Assembly: GCA_028289405.1 (NCBI GenBank)
Contig: JANQPP010000149.1
Location: forward strand, 1 to 64,000
Length of the DNA: 64,000 bases
DNA from: Pirellulales bacterium
GTDB taxonomy: Bacteria > Planctomycetota > Planctomycetia > Pirellulales > JANQPP01
Reading direction: 5' to 3'
Made by a program: the position numbers and the translations under genes. Below the pieces are notes generated by a model that saw only the letters and a list, made by a program, of their open reading frames with translations, made no database searches and was not told where the DNA came from. Below, piece by piece: positions 9,133 through 18,574 of the stretch. Position 1 is the stretch's first letter. Each line of letters starts with the position of its first letter.

Positions 9133-9972
9133 TCACACGGGTCCACCACCGGCATCCAAATCGGCGAGGCACCGCTGAAGATAAGAAATGCTGTCCCGGC
9201 AAAGGCTTTCCACGCCTGGTGAATAATCGAACACTTCCACGGAGACCCAGCCTTCGTATCCGATTTCGCGCAAGGTGGACAGAATCGGATGAAAATCTAA
9301 CTCACCAAAGCCTGGTCCTTGGCGATTTGGGTCGTTCGCATGGAAATGAACCATGCGGTCGCCATATTTTCGCAAGAGATCGGGAATCGAGACCGGCTCC
9401 GTGGACATGGCTTTGCAGTCCAAATGGAGGCGGCAATGCGGCGAGCCAATCTGGTCCATCAGCCGCGCCCCCTCTTCGGTGGTGACCAAAAAATCCCCTT
9501 CTTCCGGGCCGAGCGGTTCCAGTGCCAGCGTCACGCCCGCTTCTTCCAACGTGGGCAGGACATTCGTCACGACTTCCGCCGCGTAGCCGGTCGCGTCCTC
9601 GAGGCTCACCCCGGGAAGCAAGTTCCGCTGTTGTGGGGAGCCGAGTACCAGCACCTTCCCTCCCACGTCCCGGCAGAGCTGGGCCAACTCGCCGAGGTAA
9701 TTGGAGGTCCGGCGGCGGGTCTCCGCGTCGGGGCTGGTAAGGTAATATCCTTCGGTTTTCGCCAGCAGCCAATGCAGGCCAATGACCTCCAACCCCGCCT
9801 TTTCGGCTTGTTGACGAACCTCGGCGCGGATTGACGGGCTCACCTGCGTGGCATCGGCGGCCATGGTGAACGGAGCCAACTCGATGCCCGTGTAGCCACA
9901 TTCCCTGGCGAACGCGAACGCCTTATCGAAAGGCCAGTCCGTGAATGTCTCATTGCAAATCGCGAATTTCAT
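9133..9972 (-). CDS. Sugar phosphate isomerase/epimerase family protein (AP endonuclease 2 TIM barrel)
   Basis: TIM-barrel protein of 279 residues in the xylose-isomerase-like superfamily. It begins MKFAICNETFTDWPFDKAF, followed by CGYTGIELAPF, the usual first two strands. Metal-ligand positions of the family are visible as a Glu in LALEPLG, a His/Asp in CRLHLDCKAM, a His in MVHFHANDPN and a Glu in GWVSVEVFDY. Members isomerise or epimerise free or phosphorylated sugars, or act in inositol breakdown. The substrate here is unknown. Its position directly upstream of the NagB/LmbE gene on the same strand suggests a joint role in sugar catabolism. The ATG at 9972 has GGTGAAAA upstream. Confidence 0.8.
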   Translation of the reverse strand: MKFAICNETFTDWPFDKAFAFARECGYTGIELAPFTMAADATQVSPSIRAEVRQQAEKAGLEVIGLHWLLAKTEGYYLTSPDAETRRRTSNYLGELAQLCRDVGGKVLVLGSPQQRNLLPGVSLEDATGYAAEVVTNVLPTLEEAGVTLALEPLGPEEGDFLVTTEEGARLMDQIGSPHCRLHLDCKAMSTEPVSIPDLLRKYGDRMVHFHANDPNRQGPGFGELDFHPILSTLREIGYEGWVSVEVFDYSPGVESLCRDSISYLQRCLADLDAGGGPV

Positions 9973-10266
9973 GTGCTTTTTCACCAGTGAATGTACGTCC
10001 TGATGGCGATAACTCCCGCCCGCGAATCTCGGGCCGACTTTGCAACCTCGCCTATGGTAAGCTCCCATTTCGATGGCACAAGGTAGCATCAAAAGAACAT
10101 GCTTGTTCTTGTCGTCGAGGGGCGCTATGTTACCAGCATCGTCAGCATGGCGAATGAATGCTTCATGCCACCCGGAGTATCCTGAAAAAAACGCTCGCTA
10201 ACCGGCAAGCCTGATGCTTCGCCCAAGCTCTTCTAGTTCTTTGAGATCCTGTTTTCTGGCTCACGG

Positions 10267-11889
10267 ATGACAAAATTTTCTTATTTCGATTGCATCGTGA
10301 TCGGCGGCGGGCACAACGGCTTGGTTGCCGCCGCGTACCTGGCCCGCGCGGGAAAGCGGGTTTGCGTCTTGGAGCGGAGGCACGTCCTGGGGGGGGCCAG
10401 CGTCACGGAAGGATTGTGGCCGGGCTTCAAGGTCTCCACGGCAGCCTACGTGATCAGCCTGTTTCACAAGCAGATCATCCGCGATCTGCAGTTGTCTAGG
10501 CAGGGGCTGAAGATTCTTCCAAGAAACCCTTCTTCTTTCACGCCCCTGCCCGATGGGCGCAGCCTTCTGCTCGGGCCCGATGCCGGCGCGAACTATCGGG
10601 AGATCGAAAAGTTCAGCCGCCGCGATGCCGAGGCGTTTACCAAATACGAAGGGCTTCTGGAGCGCGTCGCCGGGGTGATCGAACCGCTCATGGAAAAGGT
10701 GGCCCCTAATCCGCTGCCGCTCCCCACGAGTTGGCGAAAGACGGGGCTCTCGGGTCGCTTGCGAGACACTGGTCGGCTCTGGGAAGAGTATCAACGGCTG
10801 ACGGAACTTGGAGAGGATCTGCCCGCTGCACTGGAATTGCTGATCGGCGCGGCCCGACCCTTGTTGGAGCGCTGGTTTGAATCCGAAACGCTGCGAGCTA
10901 CCTTGGCGACCGATGCCGTAATTGGCAACTTCACCTCCATCTCGGCCCCCGGCAGCGCGTATGTACTGTTGCACCATGTCATGGGAGAAGCTGGCGGCGC
11001 GCGGGGAGTATGGGGCTATGTCGAGGGTGGCATGGGCGGGCTCGCCACGGCACTCGAAAAAGCCTGCCTCGAATCGGGCGTGGAGATCCACCGCGAGACT
11101 CCCGCGCGACGAATTCTCACGGAAGGCGGCAAAGTGCGAGGAGTGGAGTTGGCGGGCGGTCGTGTGATTGAGGGGCACGCCGTCGCCTCGACCTTGGATC
11201 CGCATTGGACGTTTGAGAAGCTGCTCTCCGAGGATGTACTTCCCGCAGGTTTTCGTGAGGCGGTCGGCCGCATCGATTACGATTCCGCTTCAGCGAAGAT
11301 CAACCTCGCGCTTTCCGAACCGCCAAACTTCACCTGTCGGCCCAGCCAAGGCATCGCCCCGCATCACCACGGCACGATGCATATTGGCCACTCATTGGAT
11401 TACCTGGAGCAAGCGTATCACGACGCACGAATGGGGGAACCCAGCCGTGAGCCGATCCTGGAAATCACGCTCCCCACGAGCGTCGATCAAACCATCGCCC
11501 CGCCGGGCCAGCACATCATGTCCATCTTCGTGCAATACGCGCCATTCCAATTGCGGGAAGGGACCTGGGAAACCCGCAAGGAAGCGTTCGCGGACCGCTG
11601 TGTGGAAGTTCTGGCGGAATACGCACCCAACGTTCCCGGCGCCGTGCTCCATCGGCAAGTCATCAGCCCCTTGGATTTGGAACGCGACTTTGGACTCACC
11701 GGCGGGAACATTTTTCAAGGAGCCATGACGCCGCACCAATTGTTCTCGCTGAGGCCGGTGGCCGGTTGGGCGGACCATCGCACTCCCGTGAAGGGGCTCT
11801 ATCTATGTGGCGCGGCAAGCCATCCGGGGGGTGGCGTGATGGGCATCTGCGGTCGAAACGGCGCGCAAGAAATCTTGCGAGATATGTGA
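10267..11889 (+). CDS. FAD-dependent oxidoreductase of the PYROXD2/phytoene desaturase (CrtI) family
   Basis: Flavoprotein of 540 residues. The N-terminus CIVIGGGHNGLVAAAYLARA is a dinucleotide-binding Rossmann motif (GxGxxG), followed by the acidic end of strand two (VLERR) and the GGA of the CrtI family. A C-terminal FAD motif is present in GLYLCGAASHPGGGVMGICG. The middle part resembles PYROXD2, the mammalian mitochondrial homologue, more than the carotenoid desaturases. No carotenoid gene (crtB, crtE) is next to it, so a role in pigment synthesis is not supported. The exact substrate is unknown. It is transcribed away from the sugar isomerase gene and is convergent with the next gene. Confidence 0.85.
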   Translation: MTKFSYFDCIVIGGGHNGLVAAAYLARAGKRVCVLERRHVLGGASVTEGLWPGFKVSTAAYVISLFHKQIIRDLQLSRQGLKILPRNPSSFTPLPDGRSLLLGPDAGANYREIEKFSRRDAEAFTKYEGLLERVAGVIEPLMEKVAPNPLPLPTSWRKTGLSGRLRDTGRLWEEYQRLTELGEDLPAALELLIGAARPLLERWFESETLRATLATDAVIGNFTSISAPGSAYVLLHHVMGEAGGARGVWGYVEGGMGGLATALEKACLESGVEIHRETPARRILTEGGKVRGVELAGGRVIEGHAVASTLDPHWTFEKLLSEDVLPAGFREAVGRIDYDSASAKINLALSEPPNFTCRPSQGIAPHHHGTMHIGHSLDYLEQAYHDARMGEPSREPILEITLPTSVDQTIAPPGQHIMSIFVQYAPFQLREGTWETRKEAFADRCVEVLAEYAPNVPGAVLHRQVISPLDLERDFGLTGGNIFQGAMTPHQLFSLRPVAGWADHRTPVKGLYLCGAASHPGGGVMGICGRNGAQEILRDM

Positions 11890-11898
11890 GATCCATGC

Positions 11899-11926
11899 CT
11901 GCGCTGAAAGCTTTTCCGCTTTAACG
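11899..11926. terminator. Possible bidirectional hairpin between convergent genes
   Basis: An imperfect dyad (GCGCTGAAAGC and GCTTTAACGC around TTTTCC) fills the short gap between the oxidoreductase and the next, opposing gene. It could end both transcripts. There is no clean T-run. Confidence 0.35.
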
Positions 11927-12517
11927 CTAGATCTCTTCGCCGACCGCTTGGCGGTAGCAATAGTCGAAGAGCTGTTCCCATTCCGCCCGTTGGAGCCGTT
12001 GCGCCAAATCCGTGAGGTCCGGTGAGCGTTCTCGCGCTTCCTGACAAAAATCGACGAACTGGAAGGGGTCCCAAGTGCCCCCGTTGCCCCACGGTTTTAC
12101 CTTCGGCGAAACCGAAAATTCCGAGGCAATTTGCGGCGCCATTTGGGCCAGGTGGCCATAGACGTGATGCGTTCCCACGCGGCGGAACCAGTACTTTGCG
12201 TTGGAAAAATCTCCCTCCCGCCGGTGCATGATGCCATGCCAATAGCTCCCCTCGGAAGTCGAAATGCCTTGGCTGATCTGATGGGATTCATCCAAAAAAT
12301 TATGCAGCAGCCACAACCCGGAAAGACAGCACCGCGCCATTTCCTGGTTGACGATGCGCTGTTCGGGAAACAGATCTCGTGGATTCAGTTCCGATAACTT
12401 GGCTCGCTGTGATTCGTTTGCTTCTCCTAGCCCCAAGTTGTTCAGCCGGTCACCCGCGATGAAGGGTCCCACGACCGGTCCATAGCGTCGAACGTCAAAG
12501 GCGAGCACGTCGGACAT
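11927..12517 (-). CDS. Conserved protein of unknown function (YWHGIMHRREGD motif)
   Basis: Cytoplasmic protein of 196 residues without signal or membrane segment. The start at 12517 is well supported: GGGAGGAAAA lies 5-6 bases upstream. The striking part is a His/Trp-rich stretch at about residues 90-125 (SYWHGIMHRREGDFSNAKYW, then FRRVGTHHVYGH), which looks like an active or binding site. It is flanked by helices and a C-terminal CQEARERSPDLTDLAQRLQR helix. I have seen this pattern in proteins of unknown function but cannot name an activity. The gene is convergent with the oxidoreductase and diverges from an SGNH hydrolase. Confidence 0.7.
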   Translation of the reverse strand: MSDVLAFDVRRYGPVVGPFIAGDRLNNLGLGEANESQRAKLSELNPRDLFPEQRIVNQEMARCCLSGLWLLHNFLDESHQISQGISTSEGSYWHGIMHRREGDFSNAKYWFRRVGTHHVYGHLAQMAPQIASEFSVSPKVKPWGNGGTWDPFQFVDFCQEARERSPDLTDLAQRLQRAEWEQLFDYCYRQAVGEEI

Positions 12518-12887
12518 CGTGATTTTCCTCCCGAAAAAGCTGCCGACCTGCCGGCAAGAAATTTTGACAAACTTGACAATACCGCGCGGACATTTGGTGC
12601 TCAACTGGCGGGTATCGGCCCGATGAAGAACTGCAAAAACCATCCGGAGGCATGTGGAACCGCAAACTCCGCTGAAAAAAAATGTTCACTTCGCCGTGAA
12701 AAAGTGGCGTACAAAACCGCGCGACGTCGGTTTTGCACGTTGCGGCTGGATACGGGGGATGGTGGAGACGCCCCGGTTTCTGCACATAAATCTCGCTTGT
12801 TCCATGACGAGAGGCTTGTTAGCTTTCGCGTGTTTTGCCGCAACAGCGGCATTTTGAAGACCCCGCGAGCATGGTGGAACTGCATCC
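12518..12887. other. Divergent intergenic region
   Basis: 370 bases between the HGIMHRRE protein and the first SGNH hydrolase. No gene with a plausible product or start was seen. I recognise the ribosome binding site of the left gene at its edge, and otherwise nothing specific. Confidence 0.5.
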
Positions 12888-14222
12888 ATGGCCCCTCCGA
12901 ACACGTTTGAATGCGGAACCAACCGCGGCCAACCCCGGGCAATCTCTTCAGGTAAGAAACTTGCTTTCGCTCTGGTACCCTGCATCCTGCTGGTACTGTT
13001 GGCGGAGGGCTCGCTGTTCACGCTTCAGGTCTCTCAGGATGGCTGGCAGAACTCGCTAGCGAAAAGCCTTCCCATGCTGGGGATTCCTTGGAAGCGCTCA
13101 GCGCCTGGTGACGTCGGTTGGCGGTCCAAATACGACCATCTCCGCGCGGAGTATTACGTCTACAATTCGCAGGGGCTGGGTGTCCATTTTCGCCCTCGAT
13201 CCAAATTGGTCGCCCTGGAAGCGGGCAGCGACGGCACGCCCCGCATTGCCCAAAAAATGCATCTGTGGACCGATGGCCATGGGTTCGTGGCCAACGAAGA
13301 CAAGCCCGACTCGGACCGGGATTACGCCGCTCTCAGCCAGGATCCGCGTGTGTGCCGCGTATTGGCTTCAGGAGGTTCGACGACCGCCGGTTGGGGGGCG
13401 GAAAGCAATTCCGCCACGTGGCCCGCCGTGCTGGAGCAACTGCTCAATGCGGACCCGCGCCTAAGCAGACTGGAATTCGAGAAGTTCGTGGTGATTAATT
13501 CGGGTGTCTTCGGTTACGCCATCAGCCAGGAAATCAAGCGATTCCTGGATGAGACCTGCTACTTGCGCCCCCACGTGGTGATCTCCTTCAATGGCATCAA
13601 TGAACGGCGGACTTATCGCGGCAATCCCGTGGACTACGGCACCATTCGCGGGCATCGCGATATCGAGTCGGCTATGAACCACGCGGCCCGCACGTCTCTC
13701 TCCCCTATCTTGCCCTACACGGTCGCTTGGCTGCGGGAAAAGTGGAGGGATGGCAATCAAAGGACATCACCAGCCTTATACGGGTACCGGCGGCCGGACT
13801 ATCCCACGCATGCCGCCGGGGATCTCTACGTGGAGAAGGCCCAACAATTCAAAGCCCTCTGCGAAGCCGCCGATTGCCGGTTTATTCACGTCCTTCAGCC
13901 CGTGATGGGGGTGGGGAACAAACGTTTGACGAACAGAGAGGAACAACTCAAGCGGTTTTTCGATGGCGGGTACTATTCGCTCGATTGGAAAGATTACGTA
14001 GAAAGTATTCGGGAATTTTATGCCGACGTGCAAGGGCGGATGGAAGAGCCTTGGCATCATGATCTGACCGGCGCGTTCGACGAAGTGCCGGAGACCGTCT
14101 ACTCCGATCCACGGCATTACAATGGCCATGGACAAAGGCTCCTCGCGGAGCGTTTGCGGGAACTAGTCGTGGCCGAATTGACGGCCAGCCCGGGTTCCGG
14201 GCGAATCGCGCAAAAACCATAA
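12888..14222 (+). CDS. Membrane-anchored SGNH/GDSL-family hydrolase
   Basis: Protein of about 444 residues with an N-terminal signal anchor (about residues 25-48, KLAFALVPCILLVLLAEGSLF). It has an SGNH fold: block I as LASGGSTTAGWG (GGST in place of GDSL) near residue 165, an Asn-containing stretch in ISFNGINE, and a C-terminal Asp/His site in YSDPRHYNGHG near residue 405. The family includes esterases and acetyltransferases that act on cell-wall or surface polysaccharides. The second SGNH gene of this window (16713-18077) has a similar build, and kdsB lies between them, so action on an envelope glycan is likely but not shown. It is convergent with kdsB. Confidence 0.75.
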   Translation: MAPPNTFECGTNRGQPRAISSGKKLAFALVPCILLVLLAEGSLFTLQVSQDGWQNSLAKSLPMLGIPWKRSAPGDVGWRSKYDHLRAEYYVYNSQGLGVHFRPRSKLVALEAGSDGTPRIAQKMHLWTDGHGFVANEDKPDSDRDYAALSQDPRVCRVLASGGSTTAGWGAESNSATWPAVLEQLLNADPRLSRLEFEKFVVINSGVFGYAISQEIKRFLDETCYLRPHVVISFNGINERRTYRGNPVDYGTIRGHRDIESAMNHAARTSLSPILPYTVAWLREKWRDGNQRTSPALYGYRRPDYPTHAAGDLYVEKAQQFKALCEAADCRFIHVLQPVMGVGNKRLTNREEQLKRFFDGGYYSLDWKDYVESIREFYADVQGRMEEPWHHDLTGAFDEVPETVYSDPRHYNGHGQRLLAERLRELVVAELTASPGSGRIAQKP

Positions 14223-14258
14223 CCGCGAGGCGACGGTGTGTATTGCTTTCGCCGCAAA

Positions 14259-15062
14259 TCAAGCGGACTTCCGGCTGCTTTGTGAGGCTCGATGACGGGC
14301 CACGAAGGCTTGATAATCCTCGGGCGTATCGATGCCGACGTGTGCTTCGGGAAGCGTGGCCACCTGAATGGCGTGTCCTGCGTGCAATACGCGAAGCTGC
14401 TCCAACTTTTCCAATTCTTCCAAGGGAGAGGGTGGCAGAGCGGCAAAATCCTCTAGGAATCGCCGGCGGTAGGCATAAAGCCCTAGATGCAATTGGAACG
14501 GCGAACTTTCCCCTCGAAGTAATTCTTCTCGCCATTCGCGCACGAAGGGAATCGGGCTGCGGCTGAAATAGAGCGCCCGTCCCTGCTGATCACACACCAC
14601 CTTCACGCAGGCGGGATCTTCCAAAACCTCGCGACGATGAATGGGCGCGGCCACGGTCGCCATGTCCGCGCGGGGATCGCTGGCCAACGTCGCGATGACG
14701 AGATCAATGGCCTCGGGAGGGATTTCCGGTTCGTCCCCCTGCACATTGACGAAGATTTCCATGTCGGGCAGGAACTGCGCCGCAGCGGCCACGCGGTCGG
14801 TACCGCTGCGCAAGCCCGGATCCGTCAGCAACGCCCGCCCGCCGAATTTTCGTACTTCCCGGGCGATCTCTTCGTGGTCGGTGGCCACGCAAACCTCGCC
14901 AGGCAGCTTGGCCTGGCTGGCTTGATCGTAAGTATGTTGTAAGAGCGTTTGGCCCGTCTCCCGCAGCAGCATTTTGCCGGGCAACCGTGTGGAGGCAAAA
15001 CGGGCCGGTATGACCACGCAACTTCTTGGCGGAGAGGCTTTGGTGGAAATCAGCGGTGGCAC
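14259..15062 (-). CDS. kdsB: 3-deoxy-manno-octulosonate cytidylyltransferase (CMP-Kdo synthetase)
   Basis: Activates Kdo with CTP to give CMP-Kdo for lipopolysaccharide inner-core synthesis in the cytoplasm. The product has 267 residues, close to the usual 250. It contains VVIPARFASTRLPGK (nucleotide-binding loop), CVATDHEEIAREV, LRSGTDRVAAAA, FVNVQGDEPEIPP and ARADMATVAAPI-like stretches, all characteristic of KdsB. The GTG at 15062 is preceded by AAGGAG at 7 bases. It lies downstream of a secreted-protein gene on the same strand. With the lpxC end at 63731 it shows that this planctomycete makes a lipid A/Kdo type outer membrane. Confidence 0.93.
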   Translation of the reverse strand: MPPLISTKASPPRSCVVIPARFASTRLPGKMLLRETGQTLLQHTYDQASQAKLPGEVCVATDHEEIAREVRKFGGRALLTDPGLRSGTDRVAAAAQFLPDMEIFVNVQGDEPEIPPEAIDLVIATLASDPRADMATVAAPIHRREVLEDPACVKVVCDQQGRALYFSRSPIPFVREWREELLRGESSPFQLHLGLYAYRRRFLEDFAALPPSPLEELEKLEQLRVLHAGHAIQVATLPEAHVGIDTPEDYQAFVARHRASQSSRKSA

Positions 15063-15212
15063 GACGGCACTCCTTTGCCGAACGAAATGGTCTTGTCAGT
15101 GCAAGACTGCGTTCCTATTTCAGCCTGTCGACTGGCCGCGAAGTATCCTCGACCCTTCGAAATCGGGCAATGGCAATCGACGGCAAACCACCAAAGCACG
15201 ATTGTCAACACC

Positions 15213-16547
15213 TCAGTTCACGCGGGCGTGATTGATGAATAATCCATTATCCGCGACGGGCAGCAGTGGCCGGAAACCGAGCCAGCCTTGTCCCCGGGCA
15301 CTGCAAGAGGGGTACCATACGACTTGCAGAGAGATGGACCACGCTTCGGCGGCGGTCCCCGCGGCGCCATCTGCTTCGTTGGGCGACAGGTAATTGAAAC
15401 CGGTGGCCAGTGCCCAACTGCTCGTCAGCGGCAGATGCAAATCTCCTCCCACGAGTCCGTCCGATTGGCCGGTGAATCCTCCCCAGAAACGGCCCTGAAA
15501 ATTCCGAGGCATCATTACCCGGTAATAAAAGGCGTAAAGGTCGATGGGCTGCACGGTCAGTGTTTGGCTGTTGGGGAGTATTTGTGTGTCAGTGTCGAGA
15601 TCCGCCGCGAACCAAAAACCGACCTCTTGTCGAGGATGCCACAACCAGCCAATTTCACCGCGCAATTGCGAGACTTCCGTGTCCACGAGGAAATCATCGT
15701 GCAGCCAATCCCATACCAGCCCAAACTGAATTCCACCTGGGAATCTTGGACGTCGAAACAGGCCCGTGGTCAAAAACACCTGATTGCGAGAATCGTCGCT
15801 GACGAGATTCCCGGCGCGGTAGCCGGAAAGATCGCTCTGGGTGGCCCGCAGACCAACCTGGTATCCGATTCCTAAAAAGCGAAAGAACGGCCCGCCCCAG
15901 TTGAATCCTTCTTGAAAACCGAAATTCCCGTTGGTGCCCTGGTCCAGGGGGCCTTTATAGCCCTGAATCCCGGCGAATACCGAAAGGTTATCCCACCATG
16001 ATCCGCCACAAGATGCGCCGCATGCACCACCAGTAGCCGTTGGCCCTCCACAGTGGTGGCACGTGCCATGCCCTGCCAGTGGCGGAGCTTCGACCGGCTC
16101 CCCCCAAGCGGGTGGCATGAGCGGGCCTTCCTCGGGAATCGGCTCGGGCGTGGATATCATTCCCTCGGGAATGGGGGCTTGATAGGACACCCGACGATGC
16201 CTCACGGGCCACAACGACTCCCAAGGTTTGTTTGTGGATGGCCGCGGATCCACGCGATGCGTGGAAGGATAGGAAGTTCTCGCGCCGGTGCCCACGAACC
16301 GTTGTAACATGCGAGCGCGTGTTTGCCGGCTGGCGTTCACGGATTCCTGCCAAGCCGAGTAGGGAGTCGCCGAGTCCGCGTAGGGATCCGCATCGCTCCA
16401 AGAGTCGGCATAGCTTTCCTGAAGAAAGGCAAGGCCGAGCGTGAAGCATGTGAAGACCACTACGAGAACGCAGCGGCGTAAGCCGACGGGGGATAACGCG
16501 GGAGTTCGCACGGAACTCGATGCTCCCTGGGTGGCGCCCCCCGCCAT
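15213..16547 (-). CDS. Secreted Cys/Gly-rich protein, probably an outer-membrane beta-barrel
   Basis: About 444 residues. A signal peptide is visible (about residues 22-45, RRCVLVVVFTCFTLGLAFL, ending near YADS). After a proline-rich linker comes a short Cys cluster (GTCHHCGGPTATGGACGASC). The rest is a run of alternating aromatic/polar strands (FFRFLGIGYQVGLRATQSDL, GIQFGLVWDWLHDDF, WALATGFNYLSPNEAD), which is the look of an outer-membrane barrel. The C-terminus ends in a hydrophobic/aromatic stretch. Planctomycetes contain many such proteins of unknown role, and I recall one such family as DUF6666 but did not verify it. It is upstream of kdsB on the same strand. Confidence 0.6.
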   Translation of the reverse strand: MAGGATQGASSSVRTPALSPVGLRRCVLVVVFTCFTLGLAFLQESYADSWSDADPYADSATPYSAWQESVNASRQTRARMLQRFVGTGARTSYPSTHRVDPRPSTNKPWESLWPVRHRRVSYQAPIPEGMISTPEPIPEEGPLMPPAWGEPVEAPPLAGHGTCHHCGGPTATGGACGASCGGSWWDNLSVFAGIQGYKGPLDQGTNGNFGFQEGFNWGGPFFRFLGIGYQVGLRATQSDLSGYRAGNLVSDDSRNQVFLTTGLFRRPRFPGGIQFGLVWDWLHDDFLVDTEVSQLRGEIGWLWHPRQEVGFWFAADLDTDTQILPNSQTLTVQPIDLYAFYYRVMMPRNFQGRFWGGFTGQSDGLVGGDLHLPLTSSWALATGFNYLSPNEADGAAGTAAEAWSISLQVVWYPSCSARGQGWLGFRPLLPVADNGLFINHARVN

Positions 16548-16712
16548 TCCGAAGAAACAATAGGCTGTGGCGTTGATCGGCCGTCCGCGTTGAAATCTTG
16601 AAGAAAAGTGCCGAGAATCCGCGAACTTTTGGCCAGCCAAGGCGGTTTCATGCACTTCGATTCGTGATAAGCGTTGCTAAAGTTACGGAAGTAAGTGTCC
16701 GTGCGGGACGCG

Positions 16713-18077
16713 TTAGTTCCTGGAGACCGCTTCATCTTGTCGCGAAATGACGCGAGCGTGAGCCACTTCCCTGGCACGGAATAGATGAGCATGGGACGAA
16801 TCGTGGAGAAACCATTCAGCCACGTGGTGGGCCACTGTTTCCGCGCCTAGCTCGCTGAAATGACAATCGTCATAGAAATAGGCTTCCACGCCGTGCAGTT
16901 CGGAGAGGTCAATACAGGCCACTTGTTGGGCGGCGGCGAAGGACTTCAGCGTTCGATTGAATTGGTCAATGGCTTTTCGGCCCGCCTCGGCAGAGAGAAA
17001 TAACCCATCGCTCAGGTCTCCCAACCACAGCAACGACTCGGCATGCGGGGAAAGCCCCTCGTCCCACAATACCGGCTGGGTGACGAAGACCGGAAGTACT
17101 CCACGATCGCGACAGGATGCCGTGATTGATGCCAAATGCTCACGGTATTCGCCGAGGGCCACATCGAGGCTAGGCGGCTGTTCCGTGACAGGCGAGTTTT
17201 GGCGCCGCTGCCGACGTGCGATGTAATTCCGTCCCGCGAAATCGTCTACTTGGATCTGGTCTTGCCGAATCTGGCGGTGCGCCTGTCGGGCCAAATACAA
17301 GATTCCAGAGGACCGCCAAAGCGGTGCGTGAAATTGATTGGTATCCGTGCTTTCGGAAGAGAGATGTGTTGTGCCCGTTCGCAGAAACCGAGCCAAATCA
17401 TTGAAACCCACCATGAGCACCAAACAATCGACGTTGCTCATTAGCGGAGATTCTCGCACGAATCGCAGATGATGTCCGCATGAATAGCCACTGACTCCCA
17501 CGTTTCCCACCCAGATGGGCCGCTGGGATACCTGCTGCAACTCCTTTCGCAATAAGTTGGGCCAGGCTTCGGCATCATCCAGATAGACACATTCCGTGGT
17601 GCTACCACCGATACAGAGAATGCGGTACGCCGCTGAATCGGCGGGGAGTTTCGGCCCGCGAATTCCATTGGCTTGAGTCGTGAAGCGCGAGGTGCCATGG
17701 ATGCCCGGCATCACTCCCGGAGCCGGCCGGAAGGTGTAATCCAAACTCACGCCTCGGGTGTGAAATTCCCGCGCGGTCGACTGCCGCGTGTACCAGCCCA
17801 CGGGAATCTCCGCCGTGAACCACGTGAGTATTAAGGAGATGGAAAGCGCCGCTAGACGTGGTGCGTGTTGAATCATCCAGGCCCTTATTCGCGGAACAAA
17901 CTGGCTACCCCAAAGCGCCGTCGCGACGACAAGTTGTAGACCCACGATGGCCCAGTCCAGTTGCGAGGCCGTTTTCCATCCTCGCAGCAGCGCGATCATG
18001 GTATCCAATGTGAGCAGCGTGGGTCCGGCTAACAGGACCCCCATGCATATGACGCGAGATCTTTGGCTTCCTGGCAT
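16713..18077 (-). CDS. Membrane-associated SGNH/GDSL-family hydrolase (second copy)
   Basis: Protein of about 454 residues with hydrophobic segments near residues 10-28, 45-62 and 80-100, then an SGNH domain. Block I is ILCIGGSTTECVYLDD (GGST, as in the gene at 12888). Block II/III has VGNVGVSGYSCG and LMVGFNDLARFL, and the C-terminal catalytic Asp/His is in FYDDCHFSELG. It differs from the other copy in having extra membrane helices at the N-terminus. It probably modifies an extracytoplasmic glycan or lipid, but no substrate is evident. The start is uncertain: the ATG at 18077 has GGAG only two bases upstream, and the frame is open to 18134. Confidence 0.72.
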   Translation of the reverse strand: MPGSQRSRVICMGVLLAGPTLLTLDTMIALLRGWKTASQLDWAIVGLQLVVATALWGSQFVPRIRAWMIQHAPRLAALSISLILTWFTAEIPVGWYTRQSTAREFHTRGVSLDYTFRPAPGVMPGIHGTSRFTTQANGIRGPKLPADSAAYRILCIGGSTTECVYLDDAEAWPNLLRKELQQVSQRPIWVGNVGVSGYSCGHHLRFVRESPLMSNVDCLVLMVGFNDLARFLRTGTTHLSSESTDTNQFHAPLWRSSGILYLARQAHRQIRQDQIQVDDFAGRNYIARRQRRQNSPVTEQPPSLDVALGEYREHLASITASCRDRGVLPVFVTQPVLWDEGLSPHAESLLWLGDLSDGLFLSAEAGRKAIDQFNRTLKSFAAAQQVACIDLSELHGVEAYFYDDCHFSELGAETVAHHVAEWFLHDSSHAHLFRAREVAHARVISRQDEAVSRN

Positions 18078-18574
18078 GGCTCCGTCCACGCGGTGAGGAG
18101 GCTCTTGGCGAAGCCTCGGTTTCCTCGCATGCAAAAAATGTGGTGGAGGCTACCAAGACGCTCGCTCCGCCGGCCAGGGCAATTTCTCCGTTCGAGACCA
18201 AAAAATCGGCCTTTCTCCGCGTCGATTTCTGGGAAAAAGAAGAGGCATTCGCCACGATTTTGGCTAAGAGTCCAATTTGTCCCATCCTTCCAAGGAGACG
18301 CGTGGACATTGCCAAAATCGGTTTTTCACACTGGAGTCGGTGTTTTCCGTGCCCAGTCCCCCGCGATACACTGATATGGTGAACACGCTAGATTTCGTGG
18401 ATTCTCGCACAAAAAATTTAGGGAAAACGATTGCCATCGAGCGGAACGCCGCGAAATGTTACATGAGCGTTCCGCGTATTTACGGAACTGTTCGCTTGGT
18501 TTGAAGTGAGCGTGAAGTCTATACCCAAATTGAAACGGAAAGCCGCTATGCGCGACACCCATCTTGAAGAGAAA
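18078..18574. other. Divergent intergenic region (SGNH hydrolase / MscK-like channel)
   Basis: About 500 bases, less if either neighbour starts upstream of the codon I chose (18134 or 18506). No protein-like frame with a start signal was seen, and no clear promoter could be assigned. Confidence 0.4.
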
